Source of the DNA: Aristolochia californica
Taxonomy: Eukaryota; Streptophyta; Magnoliopsida; Piperales; Aristolochiaceae
Direction: 5' to 3'
Length of the DNA: 64,000 bases
NCBI GenBank assembly: GCA_029961685.1
Contig: JARWKL010000008.1
Location: forward strand, 30,567,619 to 30,631,618
Made by a program: the position numbers and the translations under genes
Notes under the pieces: generated by a model
What the model saw: the letters and a program-made list of their open reading frames with translations, nothing else
What the model was told of the DNA's origin: nothing
Databases searched by the model: none
Shown: piece by piece, positions 7,194-20,100 of the stretch
Numbering within the stretch: position 1 is the first letter of the stretch
Layout of the letters: every line of letters starts with the position of its first letter

Positions 7194-7687
7194 AATAATT
7201 AGCTTGGTGGAATTTTTTAGGAAAGGGACTTCTAACTGATCCTAACACGCTTTAAATGTGGTGTCCATGTATGCCAGAAACATGTTGAGGATGCAAGTGG
7301 CCTAATGATGCCAAAAATCTCAAGGAGTAGAAAGAATCAAATCCTCAAGTGGTTGGATATTTATTAGAGCCAAACAACCCACTTTTTGCCTATCCTTAAA
7401 AATCTCAGATACTTTTTGGAATTATCTCTCTCAGCATTTGTGGATGTTCAACTTTTGTTTTTTCAGATCCAAACTTGAGTTTTCACTCTCCCATTTTTCT
7501 CGTAAACAAAAAAGACATGAGGATAAATAGATCGCAACAAAATAAAAATTTTAGAGTCCATGTGTGCAAACAAAAATTTGAAAACCATAATAAATGTAAA
7601 AGTAAAGAAAATTATTTCACGCACTATAAAAATGAACTCCAAGGTTTTGTTATCCATGTTTGCGAAATTCCACAAGTACAACCCCCT
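7194..7687. repeat. Monomer type m1 (494 bp), defined in HOR copy 1
   Basis: Diagnostic bases: GGAATTTTTTAGG near the start, GTCCATGTATGCC, GTAGAAAGAATC, ATATTTATTAGAGCC, AATCTCAGATAC, TTTTGTTTTTTCAG, GTGTGCAAACAAAAATTT (A-tract interrupted by C), GTAAAGAAAA, and GTTTGCGAAATTCC at the end. It shares GAGGATAAATAG only with m2. Confidence 0.95.
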
Positions 7688-8181
7688 AATAATTAGTTTG
7701 GTGGAATTTTATAGGAAATGGACTTCTAACTGATCTTAACATGCTTTAAATGTGGTGTCCATGCATGCCAGAAACAAGTTGAGGATGCAAGTGGCCTAAT
7801 GATGCCAAAAATCTCAAGGAGTAGAAAAAATCAAATCCTCAAGTTGTTGGATATATACCAGAGCCAAACAACCCACTTTTTGCCTATCCTTAAAAATCAC
7901 AAACACTTTTTGGAATTATCTCTCTCAGCATTTGTGGATGTTCAACTTTTCTTTTTCAGATCCAAACTTGAGTTTTCACTCTCCCATTTTTCTCGTAAAC
8001 AAAAAAGACATGAGGATAAATAGATCGCAACAAAATAAAAATTTTAGAGTCCATGTATCCAAAAAAAAAACTTGAAAACCATAATAAATGTAAAAGTGAA
8101 GAAAATTATTTCACGCACTATAAAAACAAACTCCAAGATTTTGTTATCCATGTATGGGAAATTCCACAAGTACAACCCCCT
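7688..8181. repeat. Monomer type m2 (494 bp)
   Basis: Diagnostic bases: AATTAGTTTGGTGG at the start, GGAAATGGACTTC, GATCTTAACATG, GAAACAAGTTGAGG, AAGTTGTTGGATATATACC, AATCACAAACAC, TGTATCC followed by 10 A and CTTG, and CCAAGATTTTG. HOR copy 5 carries a private C to A in m2 at 21666. Confidence 0.95.
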
Positions 8182-8677
8182 AATAATTAGCTTGGTGGAA
8201 TTTTATAGGAAAGGGACTTCTAACTGATCCTAACATGCATTAAATGTGGTGTCCGTGCATGCCAGAAACATGTTGAGGATGCAAGTGGCCTAATGATGCC
8301 AAAAATCTCAAGGAGTAGAAAAAATCAAATCCTCAAGTGGTTGCATATTTACCAGAGCCAAACAACCCACTTTTTGCCTATCCTTCAAAATCACAGATAC
8401 TTTTTGCAATTATCTCTCTCAGTATTTGTGGATGTTCAACTTTTTTTTTTTCAGATCCAAACTTGAGTTTTCACTCTCCCATTTTTCTCGTAAACAAAAA
8501 CGATATAAGGCAAAATATATCGCAACAAAATGAAAATTTTAGAGTCCATGTATGCAAAAAAAAAAAATTGAAAACCATAATAAACGTAAAAGTGAAGAAA
8601 ATTATTTCACGCACTATAAAAACGAACTCCATGGTTTTGTTATCCATGTTTGGGAAATTCCACTAGTACAACCCCCT
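8182..8677. repeat. Monomer type m3 (496 bp here, 497 bp in copies 3-16)
   Basis: Diagnostic bases: ATGCATTAAATG, GTCCGTGCATG, GGTTGCATATTTACC, CCTTCAAAATC, TTTTTGCAATTATC, an uninterrupted run of 11 T, AAAATATATCGC, and CCATGGTTTTG. The A run is 12 long in HOR copies 1 and 2 and 13 long from copy 3 on. This shift also changes the chance open frame across the monomer from 109 to 116 codons. Confidence 0.95.
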
Positions 8678-9170
8678 AATAATTAGCTTGGTGGAATTTT
8701 TTAGGAAAGGGACTTCTAACTCATCCTAACACGCTTTAAATGTGGTGTCCATGCATGCCAGAAACATGTTGAGGATGCAAGTGGCCTAATGACGCCAAAA
8801 ATCTCAAGGAGTAGAAAAAATCAAATCCTCAAGTGGTTGGATATTTACCAGAGCCAAACAACCCACTTTTTGCCTATCCTTAAAAATCACAGACACTTTT
8901 TGGAATTATCTCTCTCAGTATTTGTGGATGTTCAACTTTTTTTTTTCAGATCCAAACTTGAGTATTCACTCTCCCATTTTTCTCGTAAACAAAAACGATA
9001 TAAGGCAAAATAGATCGCAACAAAATGAAAATTTTAGAGTCCATGTATACAAAAAAAAAATTGAAAACCATAATAAATGTAAAAGTGAAGAAAATTATTT
9101 CACGCACTACAAAAACAGACTCCAAGGTTTTGTTATCCTTGTATGGGAAATTCCACTAGTACAACCCCCT
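8678..9170. repeat. Monomer type m4 (493 bp)
   Basis: Diagnostic bases: CTAACTCATCCTAACACGC, AATGACGCC, GAGTATTCACTC, GTATACAAAA, CACTACAAAAACAGACTCC (the TATA-like word of the other monomers reads TACA here), and TATCCTTGTATGGG. Its start (GGAATTTTTTAGG, AACACGC) matches m1 rather than its neighbours. Confidence 0.95.
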
Positions 9171-9664
9171 AATAATTATCTTGGTGGAATTTTATAGGAA
9201 AGGGACTTCTAACTGATCCTAACATGCTTTAAATGTGGTGTCCATGCATGCCAGAAACATGTTGAGGATGCAAGTGGCCTAATGATGCCAAAAATCTAAA
9301 GGAGTAGAAAAAATCAAATACTCAAGTGGTTGGATATTTACCTGAGCCAAACAACCCACTTTTTGATTATCCTTAAAAATCACAGATACTTTTTGGAATT
9401 ATCTCTCTCCGTATTTGTGGATGTTCAACTTTTTTTTTTCAGATCCAAACTTGAGTTTTCACTCTCCCATTTTTCTCGTAAACAAAAACGATATAAGGCA
9501 AAATAGATCGCAACAAAATGAAAATTTTAGAGTCCATGTATGCAAAAAAAAAATTTGAAAACCATAATAAACGTAAAAGTGAAGAAAATTATTTCACGCA
9601 CTATAAAAACAAACTCCAAGGTTTTCTTATCCATGTTTGGAAAATTCCACTAGTACAACCCCCT
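9171..9664. repeat. Monomer type m5 (494 bp)
   Basis: Diagnostic bases: AATTATCTTGGTGG at the start, AAATCTAAAGG, CAAATACTCAAG, TTTACCTGAGCC, TTTTTGATTATCC, CTCTCCGTATTTG, TTTTCTTATCC and TTTGGAAAATTCC. It is the only monomer in which I see no open frame of 60 codons or more. HOR copy 11 has a private T to G at 44065 (TTTCGCG instead of TTTCTCG). Confidence 0.95.
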
Positions 9665-10156
9665 AATAATTAGCTTGGTGGAATTTTATAGGAAAGGGAC
9701 TTCTAACAGATCCTAACATGCTTTAAATGTGGTGTCCATGCATGCCAGAAACATGTTGAGGATGCAAGTGGCCTAATGATGGCAAAAATCTCAAGGAGTA
9801 GAAAAAATCAAATCCTCAATTGGTTGGATATTGACCAGAGCCAAACAACCCACTTTTTGCCTATCCTTAAAAATCACACACACTTTTTGGAATTATCTCT
9901 ATCAGCATTGTGGATGTTCAACTTTTTGTTTTCAGATCCAAACTTGAGTTTTCACTCTCCCATTTTTCTCGTAAACAAAAAAGACACGAGGCAAAATAGA
10001 TCGCAACAAAATAAAAATTTTAGAGTCCATGTATGCAAAAAAAAATTTGAAAACCATAATAAATGTAAAAGTGAAGAAAATTATTTCACGCACTATAAAA
10101 ACAAACTCCAAGGTTTTGTTATCCATGTATGGGAAATTCCACAAGTACAACCCCCT
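9665..10156. repeat. Monomer type m6 (492 bp)
   Basis: Diagnostic bases: CTAACAGATCC, AATGATGGCAAAA, CTCAATTGGTTGGATATTGACC, CACACACAC, CTCTATCAGCATTGTGG (one T fewer than the others), and GACACGAGGC. The single-base deletion in GCATTGTGG joins two frames that are separate in the other monomers and creates the longest chance open frame of the array (129 codons). HOR copies 8-13 share an A to G in the A run of this monomer. Confidence 0.95.
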
Positions 10157-10651
10157 AATAATTAGCTTGGTGGAATTTTATAGGAAAGGGAGTTCTAACT
10201 GATCCTAACATGCTTTAAATGTGGTGTCCATGCATGCCAGAAACATGTTGAGGATGCAAGTGGCCTAAATGATGCCAAAAATCTCAAGGAGTAGAAAAAA
10301 TCAAATCCTCAAGTGGTTGGATATTTTCCAGAGCCAAACAACCCACTTTTTGCCAATCCTTAAAAATCACAGACACTTTTTGGAATTACCTCTCTCAGCA
10401 TTTGTGGATGTTCAACTTTTCTTTTTCAGATCCAAACTTGAGTTTTCACTCTCCCATTTTTCTCGTAAACAAAAAAGACATGAGGCAAAATAGATCGCAT
10501 GAAAATGAAAATTTTAGAGTCCATGTATGCAAAAAAAAAAATAGAAAACCTTAATAAATGTAAAAGTGAAGAAAATTATTTCACGCACTATAAAAACGAA
10601 CCCCAAGGTTTTGTTATCCATGTTTGGGAAATTCCACTAGTACAACCCCCT
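10157..10651. repeat. Monomer type m7 (495 bp)
   Basis: Diagnostic bases: GGGAGTTCTAAC, GGATATTTTCC, TTTGCCAATCC, GGAATTACCTC, ATCGCATGAAAATG, AGAAAACCTTAAT and CGAACCCCAAGG. In this first HOR copy it has an extra A at CCTAAATGATGCC and an A run of 11 instead of 12, so its length stays the same. HOR copies 6 and 7 share a C to T here (27621 and 31080). Confidence 0.95.
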
Positions 10652-13600
10652 AATAATTAGCTTGGTGGAATTTTTTAGGAAAGGGACTTCTAACTGATCC
10701 TAACACGCTTTAAATGTGGTGTCCATGTATGCCAGAAACATGTTGAGGATGCAAGTGGCCTAATGATGCCAAAAATCTCAAGGAGTAGAAAGAATCAAAT
10801 CCTCAAGTGGTTGGATATTTATTAGAGCCAAACAACCCACTTTTTGCCTATCCTTAAAAATCTCAGATACTTTTTGGAATTATCTCTCTCAGCATTTGTG
10901 GATGTTCAACTTTTGTTTTTTCAGATCCAAACTTGAGTTTTCACTCTCCCATTTTTCTCGTAAACAAAAAAGACATGAGGATAAATAGATCGCAACAAAA
11001 TAAAAATTTTAGAGTCCATGTGTGCAAACAAAAATTTGAAAACCATAATAAATGTAAAAGTAAAGAAAATTATTTCACGCACTATAAAAATGAACTCCAA
11101 GGTTTTGTTATCCATGTTTGCGAAATTCCACAAGTACAACCCCCTAATAATTAGTTTGGTGGAATTTTATAGGAAATGGACTTCTAACTGATCTTAACAT
11201 GCTTTAAATGTGGTGTCCATGCATGCCAGAAACAAGTTGAGGATGCAAGTGGCCTAATGATGCCAAAAATCTCAAGGAGTAGAAAAAATCAAATCCTCAA
11301 GTTGTTGGATATATACCAGAGCCAAACAACCCACTTTTTGCCTATCCTTAAAAATCACAAACACTTTTTGGAATTATCTCTCTCAGCATTTGTGGATGTT
11401 CAACTTTTCTTTTTCAGATCCAAACTTGAGTTTTCACTCTCCCATTTTTCTCGTAAACAAAAAAGACATGAGGATAAATAGATCGCAACAAAATAAAAAT
11501 TTTAGAGTCCATGTATCCAAAAAAAAAACTTGAAAACCATAATAAATGTAAAAGTGAAGAAAATTATTTCACGCACTATAAAAACAAACTCCAAGATTTT
11601 GTTATCCATGTATGGGAAATTCCACAAGTACAACCCCCTAATAATTAGCTTGGTGGAATTTTATAGGAAAGGGACTTCTAACTGATCCTAACATGCATTA
11701 AATGTGGTGTCCGTGCATGCCAGAAACATGTTGAGGATGCAAGTGGCCTAATGATGCCAAAAATCTCAAGGAGTAGAAAAAATCAAATCCTCAAGTGGTT
11801 GCATATTTACCAGAGCCAAACAACCCACTTTTTGCCTATCCTTCAAAATCACAGATACTTTTTGCAATTATCTCTCTCAGTATTTGTGGATGTTCAACTT
11901 TTTTTTTTTCAGATCCAAACTTGAGTTTTCACTCTCCCATTTTTCTCGTAAACAAAAACGATATAAGGCAAAATATATCGCAACAAAATGAAAATTTTAG
12001 AGTCCATGTATGCAAAAAAAAAAAATTGAAAACCATAATAAACGTAAAAGTGAAGAAAATTATTTCACGCACTATAAAAACGAACTCCATGGTTTTGTTA
12101 TCCATGTTTGGGAAATTCCACTAGTACAACCCCCTAATAATTAGCTTGGTGGAATTTTTTAGGAAAGGGACTTCTAACTCATCCTAACACGCTTTAAATG
12201 TGGTGTCCATGCATGCCAGAAACATGTTGAGGATGCAAGTGGCCTAATGACGCCAAAAATCTCAAGGAGTAGAAAAAATCAAATCCTCAAGTGGTTGGAT
12301 ATTTACCAGAGCCAAACAACCCACTTTTTGCCTATCCTTAAAAATCACAGACACTTTTTGGAATTATCTCTCTCAGTATTTGTGGATGTTCAACTTTTTT
12401 TTTTCAGATCCAAACTTGAGTATTCACTCTCCCATTTTTCTCGTAAACAAAAACGATATAAGGCAAAATAGATCGCAACAAAATGAAAATTTTAGAGTCC
12501 ATGTATACAAAAAAAAAATTGAAAACCATAATAAATGTAAAAGTGAAGAAAATTATTTCACGCACTACAAAAACAGACTCCAAGGTTTTGTTATCCTTGT
12601 ATGGGAAATTCCACTAGTACAACCCCCTAATAATTATCTTGGTGGAATTTTATAGGAAAGGGACTTCTAACTGATCCTAACATGCTTTAAATGTGGTGTC
12701 CATGCATGCCAGAAACATGTTGAGGATGCAAGTGGCCTAATGATGCCAAAAATCTAAAGGAGTAGAAAAAATCAAATACTCAAGTGGTTGGATATTTACC
12801 TGAGCCAAACAACCCACTTTTTGATTATCCTTAAAAATCACAGATACTTTTTGGAATTATCTCTCTCCGTATTTGTGGATGTTCAACTTTTTTTTTTCAG
12901 ATCCAAACTTGAGTTTTCACTCTCCCATTTTTCTCGTAAACAAAAACGATATAAGGCAAAATAGATCGCAACAAAATGAAAATTTTAGAGTCCATGTATG
13001 CAAAAAAAAAATTTGAAAACCATAATAAACGTAAAAGTGAAGAAAATTATTTCACGCACTATAAAAACAAACTCCAAGGTTTTCTTATCCATGTTTGGAA
13101 AATTCCACTAGTACAACCCCCTAATAATTAGCTTGGTGGAATTTTATAGGAAAGGGACTTCTAACAGATCCTAACATGCTTTAAATGTGGTGTCCATGCA
13201 TGCCAGAAACATGTTGAGGATGCAAGTGGCCTAATGATGGCAAAAATCTCAAGGAGTAGAAAAAATCAAATCCTCAATTGGTTGGATATTGACCAGAGCC
13301 AAACAACCCACTTTTTGCCTATCCTTAAAAATCACACACACTTTTTGGAATTATCTCTATCAGCATTGTGGATGTTCAACTTTTTGTTTTCAGATCCAAA
13401 CTTGAGTTTTCACTCTCCCATTTTTCTCGTAAACAAAAAAGACACGAGGCAAAATAGATCGCAACAAAATAAAAATTTTAGAGTCCATGTATGCAAAAAA
13501 AAATTTGAAAACCATAATAAATGTAAAAGTGAAGAAAATTATTTCACGCACTATAAAAACAAACTCCAAGGTTTTGTTATCCATGTATGGGAAATTCCAC

Positions 13601-14109
13601 AAGTACAACCCCCTAATAATTAGCTTGGTGGAATTTTATAGGAAAGGGAGTTCTAACTGATCCTAACATGCTTTAAATGTGGTGTCCATGCATGCCAGAA
13701 ACATGTTGAGGATGCAAGTGGCCTAATGATGCCAAAAATCTCAAGGAGTAGAAAAAATCAAATCCTCAAGTGGTTGGATATTTTCCAGAGCCAAACAACC
13801 CACTTTTTGCCAATCCTTAAAAATCACAGACACTTTTTGGAATTACCTCTCTCAGCATTTGTGGATGTTCAACTTTTCTTTTTCAGATCCAAACTTGAGT
13901 TTTCACTCTCCCATTTTTCTCGTAAACAAAAAAGACATGAGGCAAAATAGATCGCATGAAAATGAAAATTTTAGAGTCCATGTATGCAAAAAAAAAAAAT
14001 AGAAAACCTTAATAAATGTAAAAGTGAAGAAAATTATTTCACGCACTATAAAAACGAACCCCAAGGTTTTGTTATCCATGTTTGGGAAATTCCACTAGTA
14101 CAACCCCCT
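10652..14109. repeat. HOR copy 2 (3458 bp)
   Basis: It shares the 12-A state of m3 with copy 1 but has the common form of m7. I saw no other differences from copies 3-4. Confidence 0.95.
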
Positions 14110-17100
14110 AATAATTAGCTTGGTGGAATTTTTTAGGAAAGGGACTTCTAACTGATCCTAACACGCTTTAAATGTGGTGTCCATGTATGCCAGAAACATG
14201 TTGAGGATGCAAGTGGCCTAATGATGCCAAAAATCTCAAGGAGTAGAAAGAATCAAATCCTCAAGTGGTTGGATATTTATTAGAGCCAAACAACCCACTT
14301 TTTGCCTATCCTTAAAAATCTCAGATACTTTTTGGAATTATCTCTCTCAGCATTTGTGGATGTTCAACTTTTGTTTTTTCAGATCCAAACTTGAGTTTTC
14401 ACTCTCCCATTTTTCTCGTAAACAAAAAAGACATGAGGATAAATAGATCGCAACAAAATAAAAATTTTAGAGTCCATGTGTGCAAACAAAAATTTGAAAA
14501 CCATAATAAATGTAAAAGTAAAGAAAATTATTTCACGCACTATAAAAATGAACTCCAAGGTTTTGTTATCCATGTTTGCGAAATTCCACAAGTACAACCC
14601 CCTAATAATTAGTTTGGTGGAATTTTATAGGAAATGGACTTCTAACTGATCTTAACATGCTTTAAATGTGGTGTCCATGCATGCCAGAAACAAGTTGAGG
14701 ATGCAAGTGGCCTAATGATGCCAAAAATCTCAAGGAGTAGAAAAAATCAAATCCTCAAGTTGTTGGATATATACCAGAGCCAAACAACCCACTTTTTGCC
14801 TATCCTTAAAAATCACAAACACTTTTTGGAATTATCTCTCTCAGCATTTGTGGATGTTCAACTTTTCTTTTTCAGATCCAAACTTGAGTTTTCACTCTCC
14901 CATTTTTCTCGTAAACAAAAAAGACATGAGGATAAATAGATCGCAACAAAATAAAAATTTTAGAGTCCATGTATCCAAAAAAAAAACTTGAAAACCATAA
15001 TAAATGTAAAAGTGAAGAAAATTATTTCACGCACTATAAAAACAAACTCCAAGATTTTGTTATCCATGTATGGGAAATTCCACAAGTACAACCCCCTAAT
15101 AATTAGCTTGGTGGAATTTTATAGGAAAGGGACTTCTAACTGATCCTAACATGCATTAAATGTGGTGTCCGTGCATGCCAGAAACATGTTGAGGATGCAA
15201 GTGGCCTAATGATGCCAAAAATCTCAAGGAGTAGAAAAAATCAAATCCTCAAGTGGTTGCATATTTACCAGAGCCAAACAACCCACTTTTTGCCTATCCT
15301 TCAAAATCACAGATACTTTTTGCAATTATCTCTCTCAGTATTTGTGGATGTTCAACTTTTTTTTTTTCAGATCCAAACTTGAGTTTTCACTCTCCCATTT
15401 TTCTCGTAAACAAAAACGATATAAGGCAAAATATATCGCAACAAAATGAAAATTTTAGAGTCCATGTATGCAAAAAAAAAAAAATTGAAAACCATAATAA
15501 ACGTAAAAGTGAAGAAAATTATTTCACGCACTATAAAAACGAACTCCATGGTTTTGTTATCCATGTTTGGGAAATTCCACTAGTACAACCCCCTAATAAT
15601 TAGCTTGGTGGAATTTTTTAGGAAAGGGACTTCTAACTCATCCTAACACGCTTTAAATGTGGTGTCCATGCATGCCAGAAACATGTTGAGGATGCAAGTG
15701 GCCTAATGACGCCAAAAATCTCAAGGAGTAGAAAAAATCAAATCCTCAAGTGGTTGGATATTTACCAGAGCCAAACAACCCACTTTTTGCCTATCCTTAA
15801 AAATCACAGACACTTTTTGGAATTATCTCTCTCAGTATTTGTGGATGTTCAACTTTTTTTTTTCAGATCCAAACTTGAGTATTCACTCTCCCATTTTTCT
15901 CGTAAACAAAAACGATATAAGGCAAAATAGATCGCAACAAAATGAAAATTTTAGAGTCCATGTATACAAAAAAAAAATTGAAAACCATAATAAATGTAAA
16001 AGTGAAGAAAATTATTTCACGCACTACAAAAACAGACTCCAAGGTTTTGTTATCCTTGTATGGGAAATTCCACTAGTACAACCCCCTAATAATTATCTTG
16101 GTGGAATTTTATAGGAAAGGGACTTCTAACTGATCCTAACATGCTTTAAATGTGGTGTCCATGCATGCCAGAAACATGTTGAGGATGCAAGTGGCCTAAT
16201 GATGCCAAAAATCTAAAGGAGTAGAAAAAATCAAATACTCAAGTGGTTGGATATTTACCTGAGCCAAACAACCCACTTTTTGATTATCCTTAAAAATCAC
16301 AGATACTTTTTGGAATTATCTCTCTCCGTATTTGTGGATGTTCAACTTTTTTTTTTCAGATCCAAACTTGAGTTTTCACTCTCCCATTTTTCTCGTAAAC
16401 AAAAACGATATAAGGCAAAATAGATCGCAACAAAATGAAAATTTTAGAGTCCATGTATGCAAAAAAAAAATTTGAAAACCATAATAAACGTAAAAGTGAA
16501 GAAAATTATTTCACGCACTATAAAAACAAACTCCAAGGTTTTCTTATCCATGTTTGGAAAATTCCACTAGTACAACCCCCTAATAATTAGCTTGGTGGAA
16601 TTTTATAGGAAAGGGACTTCTAACAGATCCTAACATGCTTTAAATGTGGTGTCCATGCATGCCAGAAACATGTTGAGGATGCAAGTGGCCTAATGATGGC
16701 AAAAATCTCAAGGAGTAGAAAAAATCAAATCCTCAATTGGTTGGATATTGACCAGAGCCAAACAACCCACTTTTTGCCTATCCTTAAAAATCACACACAC
16801 TTTTTGGAATTATCTCTATCAGCATTGTGGATGTTCAACTTTTTGTTTTCAGATCCAAACTTGAGTTTTCACTCTCCCATTTTTCTCGTAAACAAAAAAG
16901 ACACGAGGCAAAATAGATCGCAACAAAATAAAAATTTTAGAGTCCATGTATGCAAAAAAAAATTTGAAAACCATAATAAATGTAAAAGTGAAGAAAATTA
17001 TTTCACGCACTATAAAAACAAACTCCAAGGTTTTGTTATCCATGTATGGGAAATTCCACAAGTACAACCCCCTAATAATTAGCTTGGTGGAATTTTATAG

Positions 17101-20100
17101 GAAAGGGAGTTCTAACTGATCCTAACATGCTTTAAATGTGGTGTCCATGCATGCCAGAAACATGTTGAGGATGCAAGTGGCCTAATGATGCCAAAAATCT
17201 CAAGGAGTAGAAAAAATCAAATCCTCAAGTGGTTGGATATTTTCCAGAGCCAAACAACCCACTTTTTGCCAATCCTTAAAAATCACAGACACTTTTTGGA
17301 ATTACCTCTCTCAGCATTTGTGGATGTTCAACTTTTCTTTTTCAGATCCAAACTTGAGTTTTCACTCTCCCATTTTTCTCGTAAACAAAAAAGACATGAG
17401 GCAAAATAGATCGCATGAAAATGAAAATTTTAGAGTCCATGTATGCAAAAAAAAAAAATAGAAAACCTTAATAAATGTAAAAGTGAAGAAAATTATTTCA
17501 CGCACTATAAAAACGAACCCCAAGGTTTTGTTATCCATGTTTGGGAAATTCCACTAGTACAACCCCCTAATAATTAGCTTGGTGGAATTTTTTAGGAAAG
17601 GGACTTCTAACTGATCCTAACACGCTTTAAATGTGGTGTCCATGTATGCCAGAAACATGTTGAGGATGCAAGTGGCCTAATGATGCCAAAAATCTCAAGG
17701 AGTAGAAAGAATCAAATCCTCAAGTGGTTGGATATTTATTAGAGCCAAACAACCCACTTTTTGCCTATCCTTAAAAATCTCAGATACTTTTTGGAATTAT
17801 CTCTCTCAGCATTTGTGGATGTTCAACTTTTGTTTTTTCAGATCCAAACTTGAGTTTTCACTCTCCCATTTTTCTCGTAAACAAAAAAGACATGAGGATA
17901 AATAGATCGCAACAAAATAAAAATTTTAGAGTCCATGTGTGCAAACAAAAATTTGAAAACCATAATAAATGTAAAAGTAAAGAAAATTATTTCACGCACT
18001 ATAAAAATGAACTCCAAGGTTTTGTTATCCATGTTTGCGAAATTCCACAAGTACAACCCCCTAATAATTAGTTTGGTGGAATTTTATAGGAAATGGACTT
18101 CTAACTGATCTTAACATGCTTTAAATGTGGTGTCCATGCATGCCAGAAACAAGTTGAGGATGCAAGTGGCCTAATGATGCCAAAAATCTCAAGGAGTAGA
18201 AAAAATCAAATCCTCAAGTTGTTGGATATATACCAGAGCCAAACAACCCACTTTTTGCCTATCCTTAAAAATCACAAACACTTTTTGGAATTATCTCTCT
18301 CAGCATTTGTGGATGTTCAACTTTTCTTTTTCAGATCCAAACTTGAGTTTTCACTCTCCCATTTTTCTCGTAAACAAAAAAGACATGAGGATAAATAGAT
18401 CGCAACAAAATAAAAATTTTAGAGTCCATGTATCCAAAAAAAAAACTTGAAAACCATAATAAATGTAAAAGTGAAGAAAATTATTTCACGCACTATAAAA
18501 ACAAACTCCAAGATTTTGTTATCCATGTATGGGAAATTCCACAAGTACAACCCCCTAATAATTAGCTTGGTGGAATTTTATAGGAAAGGGACTTCTAACT
18601 GATCCTAACATGCATTAAATGTGGTGTCCGTGCATGCCAGAAACATGTTGAGGATGCAAGTGGCCTAATGATGCCAAAAATCTCAAGGAGTAGAAAAAAT
18701 CAAATCCTCAAGTGGTTGCATATTTACCAGAGCCAAACAACCCACTTTTTGCCTATCCTTCAAAATCACAGATACTTTTTGCAATTATCTCTCTCAGTAT
18801 TTGTGGATGTTCAACTTTTTTTTTTTCAGATCCAAACTTGAGTTTTCACTCTCCCATTTTTCTCGTAAACAAAAACGATATAAGGCAAAATATATCGCAA
18901 CAAAATGAAAATTTTAGAGTCCATGTATGCAAAAAAAAAAAAATTGAAAACCATAATAAACGTAAAAGTGAAGAAAATTATTTCACGCACTATAAAAACG
19001 AACTCCATGGTTTTGTTATCCATGTTTGGGAAATTCCACTAGTACAACCCCCTAATAATTAGCTTGGTGGAATTTTTTAGGAAAGGGACTTCTAACTCAT
19101 CCTAACACGCTTTAAATGTGGTGTCCATGCATGCCAGAAACATGTTGAGGATGCAAGTGGCCTAATGACGCCAAAAATCTCAAGGAGTAGAAAAAATCAA
19201 ATCCTCAAGTGGTTGGATATTTACCAGAGCCAAACAACCCACTTTTTGCCTATCCTTAAAAATCACAGACACTTTTTGGAATTATCTCTCTCAGTATTTG
19301 TGGATGTTCAACTTTTTTTTTTCAGATCCAAACTTGAGTATTCACTCTCCCATTTTTCTCGTAAACAAAAACGATATAAGGCAAAATAGATCGCAACAAA
19401 ATGAAAATTTTAGAGTCCATGTATACAAAAAAAAAATTGAAAACCATAATAAATGTAAAAGTGAAGAAAATTATTTCACGCACTACAAAAACAGACTCCA
19501 AGGTTTTGTTATCCTTGTATGGGAAATTCCACTAGTACAACCCCCTAATAATTATCTTGGTGGAATTTTATAGGAAAGGGACTTCTAACTGATCCTAACA
19601 TGCTTTAAATGTGGTGTCCATGCATGCCAGAAACATGTTGAGGATGCAAGTGGCCTAATGATGCCAAAAATCTAAAGGAGTAGAAAAAATCAAATACTCA
19701 AGTGGTTGGATATTTACCTGAGCCAAACAACCCACTTTTTGATTATCCTTAAAAATCACAGATACTTTTTGGAATTATCTCTCTCCGTATTTGTGGATGT
19801 TCAACTTTTTTTTTTCAGATCCAAACTTGAGTTTTCACTCTCCCATTTTTCTCGTAAACAAAAACGATATAAGGCAAAATAGATCGCAACAAAATGAAAA
19901 TTTTAGAGTCCATGTATGCAAAAAAAAAATTTGAAAACCATAATAAACGTAAAAGTGAAGAAAATTATTTCACGCACTATAAAAACAAACTCCAAGGTTT
20001 TCTTATCCATGTTTGGAAAATTCCACTAGTACAACCCCCTAATAATTAGCTTGGTGGAATTTTATAGGAAAGGGACTTCTAACAGATCCTAACATGCTTT

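Larger units (their letters stand above)
7194..10651. repeat. HOR copy 1 (3458 bp), at the gap edge
   Basis: This copy begins at the first base after the gap with m1 in full register. Relative to the common form it has 12 A instead of 13 in m3, plus the two private changes in m7 (extra A near 10268 and A run of 11). There is no sign of the strong edge decay often seen at satellite borders. Confidence 0.95.

Noticed and set aside
9932..10150. Minus-strand open frames of 65-72 codons, rich in Phe and Ile and resembling membrane segments
   Set aside because: The hydrophobic look is the reverse complement of A-rich satellite sequence (AAA/GAA read as TTT/TTC). They sit in the same place in several monomers only because the monomers are related.
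9776..10165. Open frame of 129 codons in m6, recurring in every HOR copy (plus strand), as a possible satellite-encoded protein
   Set aside because: It exists because m6 lacks one T in GCATTGTGG, which joins two frames that are separate in the other six monomers. No domain is recognisable, and overlapping frames of similar length exist on the opposite strand. Nothing indicates selection on codons.
15253..15603. Open frame of 116 codons in m3
   Set aside because: It becomes 109 codons with a different C-terminus in copies 1-2 because of a single A in a homopolymer. A real gene would not depend on that slippage.
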